Origin: Cylicocyclus nassatus
Lineage: Eukaryota > Nematoda > Chromadorea > Rhabditida > Strongylidae
Assembly (NCBI GenBank): GCA_958299035.1
Contig: CATQJL010000316.1
Span: 5,606,674-5,670,673 of the forward strand
Direction of reading: 5' to 3'
Length of the DNA stretch: 64,000 bases
A program made the position numbers and the translations under genes. A model generated the notes under the pieces. The model saw nothing but the letters and a program-made list of their open reading frames with translations, had not been told where the DNA came from and ran no database searches. Positions 1 to 12,299 of the stretch are shown one piece after another. The stretch's first letter is position 1, and each line of letters starts with the position of its first letter.

Positions 1-585
1 GTACAAAACACCTACAACTCATTCGGAGAAGAAAGTGCACGACTTTTCCTGAGAATTCCGATTTTGGCCATGACGAACACTGGTGTTCTGACTGCCGCAG
101 AGCATAGTTCCAAAATCTTGCTAAGAGTTTTCTGCAGTGCTGATTTCTTATCATGTTGAATCTATAAAAAAAAGATAAACATCCACAAAACCACCAGGTG
201 AGCGCGTGTACATCTACCTGGCACCAATGTCTCATCATCTGTTATTCTGTTTCGCAAATTTCAAATTTTACTTCCAGAATTTCCTGACACATGTCGCGAA
301 AAAAAAGTACGGATAACATCATCAGCCTTTCATTAGAGTAAAGACTCCTAGCAACATGTTCTTCACTTGGTTTTTATGAACTGCTACCTGAGATCTCTTC
401 GTCAAGAAACTTAATTGAGATTTTCAGCTTAAAGGACGAGTTGCGAGGTCGTAAAAATCGATTTCTTTCACAAATACATCTCTATAGCAAGAAATTGAAC
501 TGAACATCGATTCTCAACGGTTTGTATAGAGTAACAAAATCAATGGACGATGGCATTGCAAAAATGAGATCAATCAAAGAGGAGC
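1..585. other. no gene recognised
   Basis: This stretch is AT-rich with stops in all frames. I see no coding region, RNA gene or clear repeat in it. Confidence 0.5.
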
Positions 586-587
586 TG

Positions 588-1048
588 ACAAGGGAGGTCG
601 AATCAGTCGAAGTGGCCTTTCCAAATGGGTCATATACCATTTTGAAGAGCGTTGAACGCTGATTCCGAATCTGCCTTCATTATCGCGCTTCTGGACGTCG
701 AGTTATAAAATTTTTTTGGAGCGAAAAATGAACTCAGAATTCAAGTAAAATTAACTATTACGGACTTTTCAGCGCCTAAATAGAGCAACATGTAGTATGA
801 GTGTTTTGGACAGAAGGTATCCTTTGTAATGGAGTGCTCTGATAACCAACTTCGGACCATTTCAGCAATTCTGACGAATTCTGCTCTAATTACGCATTAA
901 ATTTTTCAACCAAAGGAATGCTCATAACTCGGCGTCCAGAGGCGCTCGGCAGATAACGAAGACAGATTCGGAATCAGCGTTGCATGCTCTATAAAATAGT
1001 ATGCATTTCATATGGAAACGCCACTTCGACCAAGTATCCTTCCCTTGT
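588..1048. repeat. foldback MITE, family A copy 1
   Basis: The two ends are inverted copies of each other over about 150 bp. The left arm has ACAAGGG followed by TCGAAGTGGC and GCTGATTCCGAATCTG. The right arm has the complements, ending TCCCTTGT. The same end sequence (ACAAGGAAAGGATAC-like) recurs at 8501, 30775 and 60510, so this is an interspersed family. No transposase is present. The superfamily is not known to me. Confidence 0.75.
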
Positions 1049-1289
1049 GAGCTAATCGCACTTTCTGCAAGTGGACCTCATGGGTGGTGAGGTGCATAAG
1101 CGTAAGCGTCATATATCCCAATCACAACGTCAAATGTCCTTTTTACGGGCAAAATGAGAAATGCTCAATCTATCTAACAGAAAAACTGATTCGAATAAAC
1201 GCTGCAAAACTTGTAAGGCGAAAAAATGACTTACAAATGTCCGCGGATGCGTTTGAATCTTCCTTAGTGCTTTTATGATGCTGCTGATG

Positions 1290-3130
1290 TTATTGAGTAC
1301 CAGTCGGGAATAGTACCAAAGAGAGAGTATGACGCCCATGAAGGGACTGGCTGTAAACATTTTGACTGTAAACGCCTGCACTGAACGATTTAAGACGTAC
1401 AACTTCAGGAGGCGCGACTGTCTTTCCAATAATCACATAATATCCAGGCACGCGCATTCCAGATAAAATGATTCCGTCATCGTCCAACTAATCTTGCTCA
1501 TTTATGCCGGATCTAACCTTGAGTTAACAGCTACCTTATCCTAAAGTGAGTGTCTCATTACTGAGCACTTATCTCTCGTTGGCTTTTGATAAACTCCTCG
1601 TTAGCACCGTCCAAGTTGGCTTCTTGGTCACAGTAAGAACGATAAACCACTTGAGCAATAGTTTTACAATTGTCGTCAGGGGATAACGTTGAACGAACCG
1701 ATCTAAAAAGCCTCTGTCAATGGCTGATTGATTCATGATAACGGAATCCTCTTGGTTGTAGCCACTATACGAAAGAATAGCGACAATAGCATTGATGCCA
1801 GCAGGAAGTTCATTGAATAGTCAAGCAAGCGTTCAAATACATTAAGAACATCTCCTTCGACGTTCTAACCTCACATATTCCATTGATTTTGTGGTAACCA
1901 GAGGTTTTTGCGGGTAATCAAGACATGTGCAAGCGTGTCCATTCGAACATGGAAATTTGTAGTATAAACACCCAAAGCTAGCTTACCCATAGCACCCTGA
2001 AATGTAGTGGTTTACTTGTGATAATTTATAGGAGGAACAGGAAACCTGATGCCTGGTACTTACTTGGTACGTATTTCTCGGACTTTGATTATGATCCGGA
2101 AATGGGATGATGGAGGCGCAGACTCCAAGTATCATTGCTGGATGAATCTCGCAGTGGGTATATGTGTCACAGCAAACGCCTGCTTTTAGATCTCCAGAGA
2201 TCATGACCAACATGACCTTTCTGAAATAGATTTTTCTTCTATATAATCGAGACAAAGACGCTAACACTTACCTTCTTCCATAGTGCCAATAAGCTCTACC
2301 ACACCGCTTCCCATAAGGTCCGACCAACTGTAATTACTGTCAGATTCGCGCTCCTGGAAATACTTTTTTGTAAGAACCAGACATTTTAAAAAAGAAATTA
2401 GGGATAAGAACCTTGAGCTTATCTATGTGTCGTTTTTTCAATGCGAACTTCTGCTTTTCGACAATAAAAGGAGGTCGATCTACGCGAGCGTCGATGTAGA
2501 TTCGAATTTCGCGACGGGGATATCTTGCACCATAGACACCTACACTCCAAACATTAGACAGAAATCACAGAAAAATTGTATCTTAACTGACTTCAGACAC
2601 AATGATACCCATCTGTCTGCGAAGCTTTCCCAGTGTGATCATAAGATGCTCGGGATCTCTGTGAATGCCCACCCAAGCTCCATTTACGAAGATCTAAGTG
2701 GCGTCAGCAATAGATGATGGTGCACTTCTGAAATTAAACGTGTTACGCAGCAAATCTATACTATGAAAAGATGCAAACCCTCTAGTTTTCCATGGACCAT
2801 TCTTCCAAAAACTCCAAGATGGGTTCCGGAAGTGAGCCGACAGAAATGTACGCCATCACCGGCAAACTTTTCGCCAGACCCATAGCTTGACCTTTGGGAG
2901 TTTCAGCAGAGCAAAACTAAAACAATCAGGGTGAATCATCCGGATGCTAACGTTGATCACTTGCATACCATCCCCCCTAGGGTGTTGTGTGATTGACGAG
3001 GCTTCGCCAGTTTTCCCTCTCTTCCGATAGACGAATTTGCTCGTCGTAGGTGAGAGAGTGTAGCAGTGTAAGTTATCCGATTCAATCACTACAATAGTAA
3101 CGATCATTTCGCGCTTTCCAAGCAAAATCT
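1290..3130 (-). pseudogene. RNA polymerase II second-largest subunit (RPB2) pseudogene, introns retained
   Basis: Minus-strand segments match conserved blocks of RPB2, the catalytic beta-like subunit of nuclear RNA polymerase II, in the correct order. From 3060 down these include [157 protein letters not shown] and DDDGIILSGMRVPGYYVI. Introns of normal size remain: 1997-2063, 2221-2271, 2354-2411 and 2540-2591, each with GT/AG ends. This is therefore a genomic duplicate, not a processed copy. Breaks include an in-frame TAG at 2694-2696 where the family has Lys, a frameshift after MEN near 2790, a frameshift between DIP and RREIRI near 2520, and stops near 1860. Only the central third of a roughly 1,200-residue protein is present. 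Identification is strong; loss of function is near certain. Confidence 0.92.
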
Positions 3131-5429
3131 TAGAAGAAATTTCCTGTCCTCAATATTTTAAGAAAAAGAAAACATCTTAGAAATTAACCTCTCCGTGACA
3201 GAGCTAATTGTGCTTGGAACGTACGCCTTTCGAAAGCGCTCATTCCGAGGTTTTCTCCTTCGCAGCTTTCCGCCGTCGTTATAGCCACCATTAGCGTACA
3301 ATGGCTCGTAAAGCGATGATGAAGCTGTGGCGGAAAACCTGACACCAACAGAAAGTGTGTTGTTTTATTTATCAGTGATAAATGCTAAGCAAAACTTTCT
3401 TTGGAAAAGGGTGGGAACAGGGAGGGGAAGGGGTTGGGCTTGAAACTAGTATCACCACTATACAAAACAATATTTTATGAACTATTCCTCCAAATTCTCA
3501 ATGCGAAAACATGCACCACCAGCTAATTCTTTCCAATGTGTTTTGGATTATATTGCGCACGTGATACTCTACCAAGTACCTGCGCAAAGTATTTGGGCTT
3601 TGGAGGGAACGAGTGAAAAAGCAGAGAGGGATGAAATATACATAGTACATAAAAGAAGTGCAGAAAAGAAAATAATGCTGACCTTGTGGAGTCATTCTAG
3701 AAGTTTTCCGAGTTTAAAGTGTATAGTTTAGTGAGGTGTTCACTAGCCCGTCCTGCACAAGGAGATTTGGCATCGTTTTGGAACATACGTGCACAAGACT
3801 TACGGCTTACGGTCGTTTCCCCAGTGCTGCTGGCTGGATGAGTACTTCTGAAGCGTCGAGTAAATCCCAATTAAGCAAAGATCGTCGCCCATCAGCCTGA
3901 AACGAAAATGATAACTTGACGAACTAAAAACGAGCACTTCCTTTACTTCACAAAAGAATTCACTTCATCAAAAAATTTCATCACTCTTCTTGGCAATGTT
4001 CCAGAGCGAAGACCGGGCCCTGCGCAATTGTGCAGGAATTTGAAACGACCATGGTAGATTTTTTCAAAGCAGCGCAATCGTCACATAACTCGACCTTCAC
4101 CTCCCTGATAAAGAAGAGCTCAGCGAAAAAATATTTATACCAAATGATTTGTGAGGAAGTCAGAAAAGCATACTGATAAGAAGGTATTCAGAGTTATTCC
4201 CATGTACCATGCAATACGAAAACAAGGCAAGAAAAGAAAGGAGGATAGTCACAAAACATCACAAACTGGACGCATCAACGTTTAAAAATTGTTTAGCAAA
4301 AGCGCGCGCACCGCAAAACTCGTCCGTTTGTTTTGGCAAAAACATGCGCGGCGGGGCGGCGATCGTGCGCGGTGTGAGTCATGACGCGTGGCCCCCTATT
4401 TGGGCCTGTATCGAAGCGGTGCCTTGGTGGTTTTGGAAGCGGATTTGAACATGTAGTAATGCTCTCGACCTAGGCTACATTTATGTAAAGAAATCCGGGA
4501 AATTATGTGAAGGAAAGCAGGGAGCCACCCCAGGTGGCTCCCAGGTGGCGCGGGAGCCACCTAATTTCGAAAAACACTTACCATTTTTTTAATTCACATA
4601 AGTTTTTCATAATTTTTCATACTTTTTTTGTGCTCATGGTCCTCCAACTATACAGCAAATTTGGTGTCATATCGTTACTTGTGCATTGAAAACGAGCCTA
4701 TTTTGTTATTTTCCTCTTTCAAGAATTGCGATTTGAATTCCCGCCTGCCGGCAGGCTAGCGATCGAGCACAGAATCTTCACATTGCTGGAATCTAAGTTC
4801 ATAGGGCAGTAGCATCAACAAGGAATGATGAATAAAGAATGATATGTGCATTGTTTATCGGTAAACAAAGGGGATCGTATTTTGGGGTCCGGGGCGGAGT
4901 CCCTCTCCCAAAGGAGAGGCATTCCTTCTCCTTTGCTTTTTCGGGCCAAAAACGATATCCAGCTTGTGAAAGCGCCACACCCGCCGGGCCCTGGCTGTAG
5001 ACCATACATTCACTCAAAAAGTCGGATAAACATCTCAATGCATAAAAAACCTTACTTTTTCTTTGAACAAAAATTGAAAAACCCTAGATCCAAGCTCAGT
5101 ATTACAATTCTACAGATCCTATTGAACCACTATTTCGAAACTAAACAGACTATTTATTGGTAAAAACTCAAACTTAGCCTTTACAATAAATGGGTTTGCC
5201 GTTTTTACATGATTTTGGAGATGACAGTAAACGCCGAACTACGAACGAGGTTTACTTGAAGGGTCTCCCAAACGAATAAGTGAGCGGCCCCCAATCTCAG
5301 CGTAGGCCTAGCTAAGATCAAATAAAGTCAGATGCTTGGTTTCTGGCTATTTTCATAATGTTAGCAATTCTCTGTTGCCATCGGCGACGATTATAGCGGT
5401 AAACAAGACACATCGGAAACAGCTCGCCA
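3131..5429. other. no gene recognised; small hairpin near 4520
   Basis: No homology is evident beyond the RPB2 relic. At 4519-4560 the sequence GGAGCCACC is repeated directly and inverted (GGTGGCTCC), giving a short hairpin. Short open frames here show no recognisable motifs. Confidence 0.45.
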
Positions 5430-7231
5430 CACAGGTGCGATAGTGTGAGACTTTTCTCACCCCCTCTTCACCCCTGAGCCGGGACCAAGGTGACCTCCTT
5501 CACCAAAAGCCGAGAAAAAATCAACAGTGAAGTAAGGTTAAGCAAAGGAGATATTTGTACGTGAACTGTCAATGTATAGGAAAGAAGAAGTCTGTTGAAA
5601 AAAGTGCTTGGTGACGGGTGTGAGTAACGATTTCTGGAGATTTTCGAGTTTTTGACATAAAAAAATTCATAACTTTTGTAGATGAACATCTTTCACGGCG
5701 AGATGGTGACCATTAGAACCGCCTCGTTCTCCGCTCTCAGAAAGTACACAGCATGTTTGAGATCCGTTTAAAAAGTGTCTAGTGAAAGATGTGCCTAGTG
5801 ATTTCTGGGAATTTTCGAGTTTTCAGGATAAAAAAACCCGTGACTACTGCAGATGAATAGCTGGTGCAAGGAAATAGTAACCATCAGAACCGCCTCGTCC
5901 TCCGCTTTCAAAAAATATATAGCATGTCTGAGATCCTTTCAAAAAAGTGCCTGGGTGAAGGGTGTGCTTGGTGATTTTTGAAGATACTCGATTTTTTATC
6001 ATAAAAAAATTCATAACTTTTTTAAATGAACATCTTGTACGACAGGATTGTCACCGCTGGAACCGTCTCGTCCTCTGCTTTCAGAAAATATATACTTTGC
6101 CTGGGGTCCGTTAAAAAAAGTGCCGAGTGAGGGTGGGTGAGACTTTTATACTGGGAGTGCTCAAGTAGACGCCTTTTTACAATGGTAAAAAAGCCTGCAC
6201 TTGAGCACTCCCATTATAAAAGTCTCACCCACCCTTCACCCGGCACTTTTTTTAACGGACCCCAGGCAAAGTATATATTTTCTGAAAGCAGAGGACGAGA
6301 CGGTTCCTGCGGTGACCATCCGGCGTACAAGATGTTCATCTAAAAAAGTTATGAATTTTTTATGATGAAAAATCAAGTATCTTTAAAAATCACTAAGCAC
6401 ACCCTTCACCCAAGCACTTTTTAAAACGGATCCCAAACATGCTGTATATTTTCTGGAAGCGGAGAACGAGGCGGTTTTAATGGTGACGATTTCGCTGCGA
6501 AAGATGTTAATCTAAAAAAGTTATGAATTTTTTTATGTTAAAAACTCGAAAATCTTCAGAAATCACTAGGACACCCTTCACCCAGGCACTTTTTTTGAAC
6601 GACACCAGGCAATGTATATATTTTCTGGAAGCAGAAAACGAGGCAATTTCAGTGGTAGCCATATCGTCGTAAATTATGTTCATCTTCAGAAGTTACGGAT
6701 TTTTCCATCCTAAAAACTCGAAAATATCCAGAAATCACTACACACTCTTCACCAGGCACTTTTTCAATAGACTCCACGCAAACTATATATTCTCTAAAAG
6801 CGGAAGACAAGATGGTTTCAAAAACATTCACCTTGCTGACGTTGCTGTTCATCTACAGAAATTACAAATTTCTTCTTTGAAAAAAACTCGTAAATGCTTA
6901 AAAACGCATGCACATCAACTATGGTAATTCCAAAAACAGGCAGGGCGATGTAAAAAAGGGAAAAGGAAATGTAAAAAGATACAAGGTGCTGGTCAGAAAT
7001 ATAATTGCATGCTGATCCAGCAGCGTATCACTTCACATTTCAGAAAAAAAGACAAACAGTGATGGTAAGGAATTGGAAATTATGAACTTTGACTGGATGG
7101 CTACCCCCTCCCTCCCCCGTCGACATTTTATGATTTCTTTACCAAGTAAAACACCCTTCACCCTGGAGGGGTTGCGGCCACTGTGACCCCCTTCACCCTG
7201 GAGGAGTCATTCTTACCTTATCGCACCTGTG
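5430..7231. mobile_element. palindromic hAT-like element with internally repeated arms
   Basis: The ends are CACAGGTGCGATA and its complement, and both subterminal regions carry runs like ACCCCCTTCACCCTGG. The same ends and subterminal motif bound the hAT transposon at 44538-47663. Flanks GCTCGCCA and ATTCGCCA agree at 6 of 8 positions, fitting an old 8-bp target duplication. The interior is one long palindrome centred near 6182. Each arm holds about four diverged copies of a roughly 170-200-bp unit containing a CACCC..CACTTTTTT block, a TATATTTTCTGAAAGC block and a TTCATC..AAGTTATGAATTTTT block. No transposase is present; this is a non-autonomous derivative. Confidence 0.75.
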
Positions 7232-8500
7232 ATTCGCCATGAATGCTGTCTCATTCTTTGCCTTACGAGCAATACGAATTTCACAAAAATCGGCCACTTC
7301 CCTTCAGCTCTGTAGAGCACATCAGTACTACGTCTTTGATTTAGATGAAAGAAAGACTGGACAGAAGGACGTGCTAGACTGAGCTGGAACCCCGTCCTAT
7401 ACAGTGAGAAAGAAAGAGTTTTGCAAAGGCCCGCAGTAACGCTCGATCAGTTCAGATGATTTGAAGTGAGGGTCTTTGCGAATAATTTGAGGCTTGTAGC
7501 GAGCAATCCCTCGTAATAGAGAATGTCGTGATTTGTCAGTGAGCATCGGGGCAGGTGCTGCGCTCTCACCTTATTTCTGTAAGAGCTGCGTTCGTTTTGA
7601 GATGGTCTCGCGGGTGTGTACCTAAGAAAAATCCCGTAAGTTACGCGTGAAGTGACATAATAGTGTGTACAGAATCAGCGCAAAAATGGCTGTTTTGCGG
7701 GGTGTGGGACAAGAAAGTATTAATGTACACTGATTGCAGCAAGGATGAAAATCAAGGTTATTCTTTTTGATGCAAAGGGATTTCTCATTCAAATCTATAT
7801 TTCTTAAAAAGTTGTCCGCAAGAAATTTGCTTATTTCCAAAAATCGTAATTTTTTTATTGAAATCAATTTAAAATATCGTGTTCTCGTTCTATATCTCTT
7901 TTGTTAGGGGCCAAACTTTTAATGGCAACATCATCGATTCAGTGGTTAACATCAATAATTGATCGGTGACAGTAAAAGAATAACACTGACCGGTCTTGAA
8001 CTAAGTCCCTGCTGGTCAAATAGCATTTATTCATCCTTTTGACAAAACCCACATGAATGTCAAAGACGTCCATCTTTTACAGTAACTCGGTTGATGTTGC
8101 GCGACGGCGCCGTGAGATCAACTTGAGTGCTCCTCAAGATAACGGTGGAGCTTGTCACCTGCCAAAGATTTGAAGATGTGCTTTTGCCATCACTCATTCT
8201 TAGTCGACTTTCCTTAATCGTATCTTAATCTTTCCTTTTCCACCTAATGCCTTGAACGAGTCATCGTCAAATTTGCCATTTATTAATACACCTATATCAG
8301 CAGCTGACCAGGGATGATAATTTTTTGGAGGTTTGGAGAAGGAGGTTTAGAGAGATCTGACAGTGAAGAAATTACACGTTAACTAGCACCGCTTTCTTCT
8401 AGCCCACAAACGTGGGTTTGTAATTTTATCTGAATTAAGCATCTGAACTCGAAAAATGCACAAGCCATGAGGATAACTTGAAGTATTAGGTTGTTAACTA
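7232..8500. other. no gene recognised
   Basis: AT-rich sequence with no supported coding region, repeat or RNA gene. Confidence 0.45.
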
Positions 8501-8963
8501 ACAAGGAAAGGATACTCAGTCACCGTGGCCATTCGGAATGCGATATATACTGTAAGATGCCCCTCGAAACGCTGGTTTCAAATCTGTGCTCGATATCTGC
8601 GAAACGATCTTCTGAAGGAAGTTATGAACTTTTTTTCGTAGAAATTTTGCGTGCTTTTGTGTAGTTAAAATCACCAAATTTGTTTTAGGTTACCATTTGA
8701 AGTTATTGAAGAAAATCTCAAAAGGAATACTGTTATATTATACCTATCTAAACATATTCAGCATTTGAAAAGGAAAAAAATTTCTTATTGATGATTTTGA
8801 CCCTCCGCAGTGGCGCAGTTTATTCATGGAAATATAATCATAACTCCATCCAGGTTATCGTTTCGCAGATATGGAACACAGTATTCGAACCAGCATCAAA
8901 AGGCGCATATTTTGATTTCAAATTACCATGAATGGCCGCGGTGACCAAGTATCCTTCCCTTGT
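8501..8963. repeat. foldback MITE, family A copy 2
   Basis: The left end is ACAAGGAAAGGATAC followed by GTGGCC. The right end carries the complements, GGCCGCGGTGACC and GTATCCTTCCCTTGT. The inner arms also pair: GATATCTGCGAAACGAT on the left and ATCGTTTCGCAGATAT on the right. Non-coding, same family as 588-1048. Confidence 0.75.
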
Positions 8964-9081
8964 AAGACCAATCGATCCCGTAGTTTTTTTTCATATCATG
9001 TGGATTTAGTATGAGCTACCAACTGGCACAAACCGCTGCTTGATAACAAAGTAGAACGATTGCAAGCATTTTGCGAAAACT

Positions 9082-9258
9082 AATGAGGTTCGAGGATTCA
9101 TTGAACTGTGAGCAACAATGAAGCGATTCGCGACCTAGAACGCGCACAACAATCCGAAATTATATACGATTTGTTGCCAAATGTTGATTTATCTAGACCA
9201 ATGTAAGGAATGGAATTTGATGATGAGTCGACTGGCGCTCTCACGAAGTTGAAAGTTA
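9082..9258 (+). repeat. direct repeat, left copy, flanking an RT-element relic
   Basis: About 177 bp beginning TAATGAGGTTCGAGGATTC is repeated nearly identically at 10597-10774, 1.5 kb away in the same orientation. The pair brackets the reverse-transcriptase-element relic. It could be a terminal repeat of that element or the product of a local duplication; I cannot decide. Confidence 0.8.
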
Positions 9259-9259
9259 T

Positions 9260-10250
9260 TATTTTCGTTGTCCAGTAGAGACCAGAAGATTCAGAGGAAA
9301 GAAAAGAAGATCTCGAAAGAAAATTACATGTCCAGATAGAACGGAAGAAATTTTAGAAAATATAAACAATCTACAAAGTCACGAACTGTTCGTATACTTT
9401 AGAACACTTAATAAGCAAGACATAATAAGGTTGACAGATTTAGCTTTTGCCTCTGACTTTGCGTTGTTACCGTTCGAAAATAGATTTAAGATATATGCAT
9501 TGATAGCAATGCCATTTTGGAAAAGAAAAGATAGATTAAAAACTACACAAGAAGAATTAGTTGTTACAATACCTTATTTAGGTGATGTTTTGGATAGATT
9601 TAATATTCATAAACTCTGTAATGATACAAGAACAAAAAGGGTTGTAAGTGGACACATTGTACAAGATGAAGAACAAATTAACAATATTAAGATGTCATTG
9701 CGATACAATTTAAGTAAACCAGTGGGTTTGGAAATGTTTAACTACAACAGCTTCCTTAAAAGACTTAACAACTATAACATGAAACTCATTGAAGAGCAAG
9801 AATGTGAGTGTAGTAAATACAACGAATTCATTGATGAATATCACAAGCATGTTTGCACAGTCCCCTTACTCTCAAGAAGACCTTACTCTCAAAATTTCCA
9901 GTAATAAAATTGAGTTTAATATGTATAATAAGACGGATGACTATAATTTCAAAGTATTTAGATATCCACATTGGGAGTCTAATATTCCCAGATATATATT
10001 GTACAATACTTGCACTTCAGAAACTCTTAGAATTTACAAAAATTGCTCTAATTATACACATTTTAACTAAAGAATAATAAGATTAGCTAACACTTCAAAA
10101 ACTAATGGATGGGAATATCATTTATTAGTAAACTTTATCATATACTATTCGATAGACCATTTATAATGCGTAAGTACGGAGTTCCTAGTAACATACATTT
10201 GCCTCTTTTACATGACCTACATGACACTTGGGCTCACGCTAGCGTGTTCT
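9260..10250 (+). pseudogene. decayed fragment of a reverse-transcriptase-bearing element, RT core missing
   Basis: An AT-rich frame is open from about 9260 to a stop at 9902. It includes FRTLNKQDIIRLTDLAFASD, LVVTIPYLGDVLDRFNIHK, KPVGLEMFNYN and a Cys/His segment, CECSKYNEFIDEYHKHVC. After a frame change, 9955-10170 has YPHWESNIPRYILYNTC, LRIYKNCSNYTHFN and NTSKTNGWEYHLLV. From memory these blocks resemble regions before and after the RT core in large RT proteins common in invertebrate genomes (C-C-H motif; SNIP..R.C..DFN..GY motif). If so, the core with the YxDD site has been deleted. I cannot name the family. Codon use is far more AT-rich than neighbouring relics. Direct repeats flank it. 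Confidence 0.45.
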
Positions 10251-10596
10251 GAGGTCACGGCGGGAGTACTCCAATTTTAAAAAGAGGTCGCTATTTCCTC
10301 GGATAACACTTGCCATTTATTTCGTCATATACGTACATATTAACGAAACTTGCACCTTCTTTACTCAGTTTCTTTGTACATCATTTTCCGTCTTAGATCA
10401 TCTTAGAATTTTGATAATTTTGAAGCTTCCTTGGGAACTACTGGCGAGGGGCACCAAGGAAGCCGCACTACCGGTATAGTTCTAAGCCCCGAAACCGAAT
10501 AGTGTAGAAAATGAACAAAAAGGAATAGAACTTCTTGTGTTACTAATTAGTATTTATCAAATTCTTTTTCATACTAAAAACCACATAAATCAGTTG

Positions 10597-10774
10597 TTAA
10601 TGAGGTTCGAGGATTCATTGGACTGTGAGCAACAATGAAGCGATTCGAGACCTAGAACACGCACAACAATCCGAAATTATATACGATTTGTTGCCAAAAG
10701 TTGATTTATCTAGACCAATGTAAGGAATGGAATTTGATGATGAGTCGACTGGCGCTCTCACGAAGTTGAAAGTG
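10597..10774 (+). repeat. direct repeat, right copy
   Basis: Near-identical to 9082-9258, with differences at a few scattered bases. After 10774 the two copies diverge completely. This copy continues into a short frame that is not recognised. Confidence 0.8.
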
Positions 10775-11108
10775 GCTGTACGCAAGGTTGCTGGGGGACA
10801 AGAGTTCGAAACCTCACCTCAGCTGGCCGAGAGTTTGCATAGTGGGATTATTTGTGTTCCATTTGTCGAACACGAATATTGCAATTATTCTAATTTCGTA
10901 AATTTTCGTTCGTAATAATCTCACAAAAAGGGCCAACGACGTAAGGTCAGTAACGTTTTCGTGATCATTGGATAACCCCTAGACCAAGTTTCAAACCCAC
11001 ACTGTGATGAAGTAACATATTCCTGTCACCTACCTATACCTACCGTAACCATTACCCTGACTTCAGAATTTGGCAGAGCTACAGAGCAGTAGCTGCACCA
11101 GTGGCTTA

Positions 11109-11972
11109 CAGGGTGTTTGAAAAGTTCGTGGCCTAAAGTACTTCTAATTCGAATTTTGATGCGTTTTTTGTTTTATTGTGCTCATCGGACCTAAATACCA
11201 TCACTTCTGTAAAAATTAGATTTTTTTGTGGTTTCTTTGATTTTTTACTAGATTGAAACACATCAGAGTAGCTTTCCAAACCCCTTCCCTCAAAACGCTT
11301 GTTACAAAAAAGGAAACATAATTTTCAGAAAACTTAGTATACCTTCTTAAAGCCCTTTCTTCAAGGTTTCTTAAGTGTGTTCTCACTTTGTAGAAGTAAG
11401 TTTGTTTGAAAAATATCGTACCGCGAAAGCCAAGAGATCCACTTTCAGGATCTTTTTGTCAAAAAGTCCAGCACCGAAGTTTTTATATCTTATCTTAAAA
11501 ACCTTTGCAAGCGTGCAAATTTCTCGAAAACGAATACAACGAAGGCCAGAGAGTTGTGCTACAAATACATGTTGAAATAAGACTTCTAAATTTTTTCAAA
11601 CTGAAAAAATTTCAGCGCAAACAGGGTGCCGCGCCTGTCTGCTGTGATTCAGCGCATAAAAAATTTTTTGTTAGCATGCTAATGTAGAACTTTTGTTATA
11701 TAAAGAAAGTGTAAATCTAGGACTATTTGTAGTAAAAAAACCAAAAGCTGTTTGCCTTTTCCGGCGTTGGAAAAAAAGAACAAAACAGATGACGCACTCT
11801 CCAGGGAAGCTGAAAAAATTGTTTACTTCCAAATTTTTTAGGGTATTTTGAGGTAAAAAATATTTTTCTTTGTTGATTCAGTGGTTTCAAGGTTTGGAGA
11901 ACACATATAGCAAAAAACGCGTCAAAATTCGAATTGGAAGTACTTTAGGCCACGAACTTTTCAAACACCCTG
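11109..11972. mobile_element. Tc1-like non-autonomous transposon
   Basis: Terminal inverted repeats of more than 50 bp start CAGGGTGTTTGAAAAGTTCG and end with the exact complement. TA dinucleotides flank both sides (11107-11108 and 11973-11974), the Tc1/mariner target signature. The 864-bp body has no transposase motif that I can read. Confidence 0.85.
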
Positions 11973-12123
11973 TACATTATAGCCTACATATTTGCAAATT
12001 TTGCGTGCGCATTTAATTAACGACATGATTATTGAGAAGCGTAATTCTAAGGGAAAAAGGCGCCAAGAAGAATTTTAGTTTAAGCTTTACTACAAGTTTG
12101 GTAATTTCTTACTTGGGTTTAAC

Positions 12124-12299
12124 GTATCCTTTGCTTCAACCAGATTGGCGACTGGAGGGCGGGGCTCTGTGACCTAATTAAGGCTAGAGATCAGGGAGCA
12201 TATTCGAGAGGGAGGCGAAGACTGCGTCGCGGAGAGAGCAATCGCCTAGGTCATAGGGCCCCGCCTTCCAGCAGCCGATTTGGTTGAAGCAAAGGGTAC
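12124..12299. repeat. short foldback MITE
   Basis: The arms pair over about 55 bp: GTATCCTTTGCTTCAACCA on the left and TGGTTGAAGCAAAGGGTAC on the right, with GCGGGGC..TGACCTA inside. The whole element is 176 bp and non-coding. Confidence 0.8.

Noticed and set aside
5430..7231. Repeated units as a possible CRISPR array or satellite
   Set aside because: Units are diverged and arranged as a palindrome bounded by hAT ends; no constant repeat with variable spacers, and the genome is eukaryotic.
10774..10850. Possible tRNA-derived SINE start (GAGTTCGAAACC resembles a B box)
   Set aside because: No matching A box at the right distance, and no second copy with a poly-A or tandem tail.
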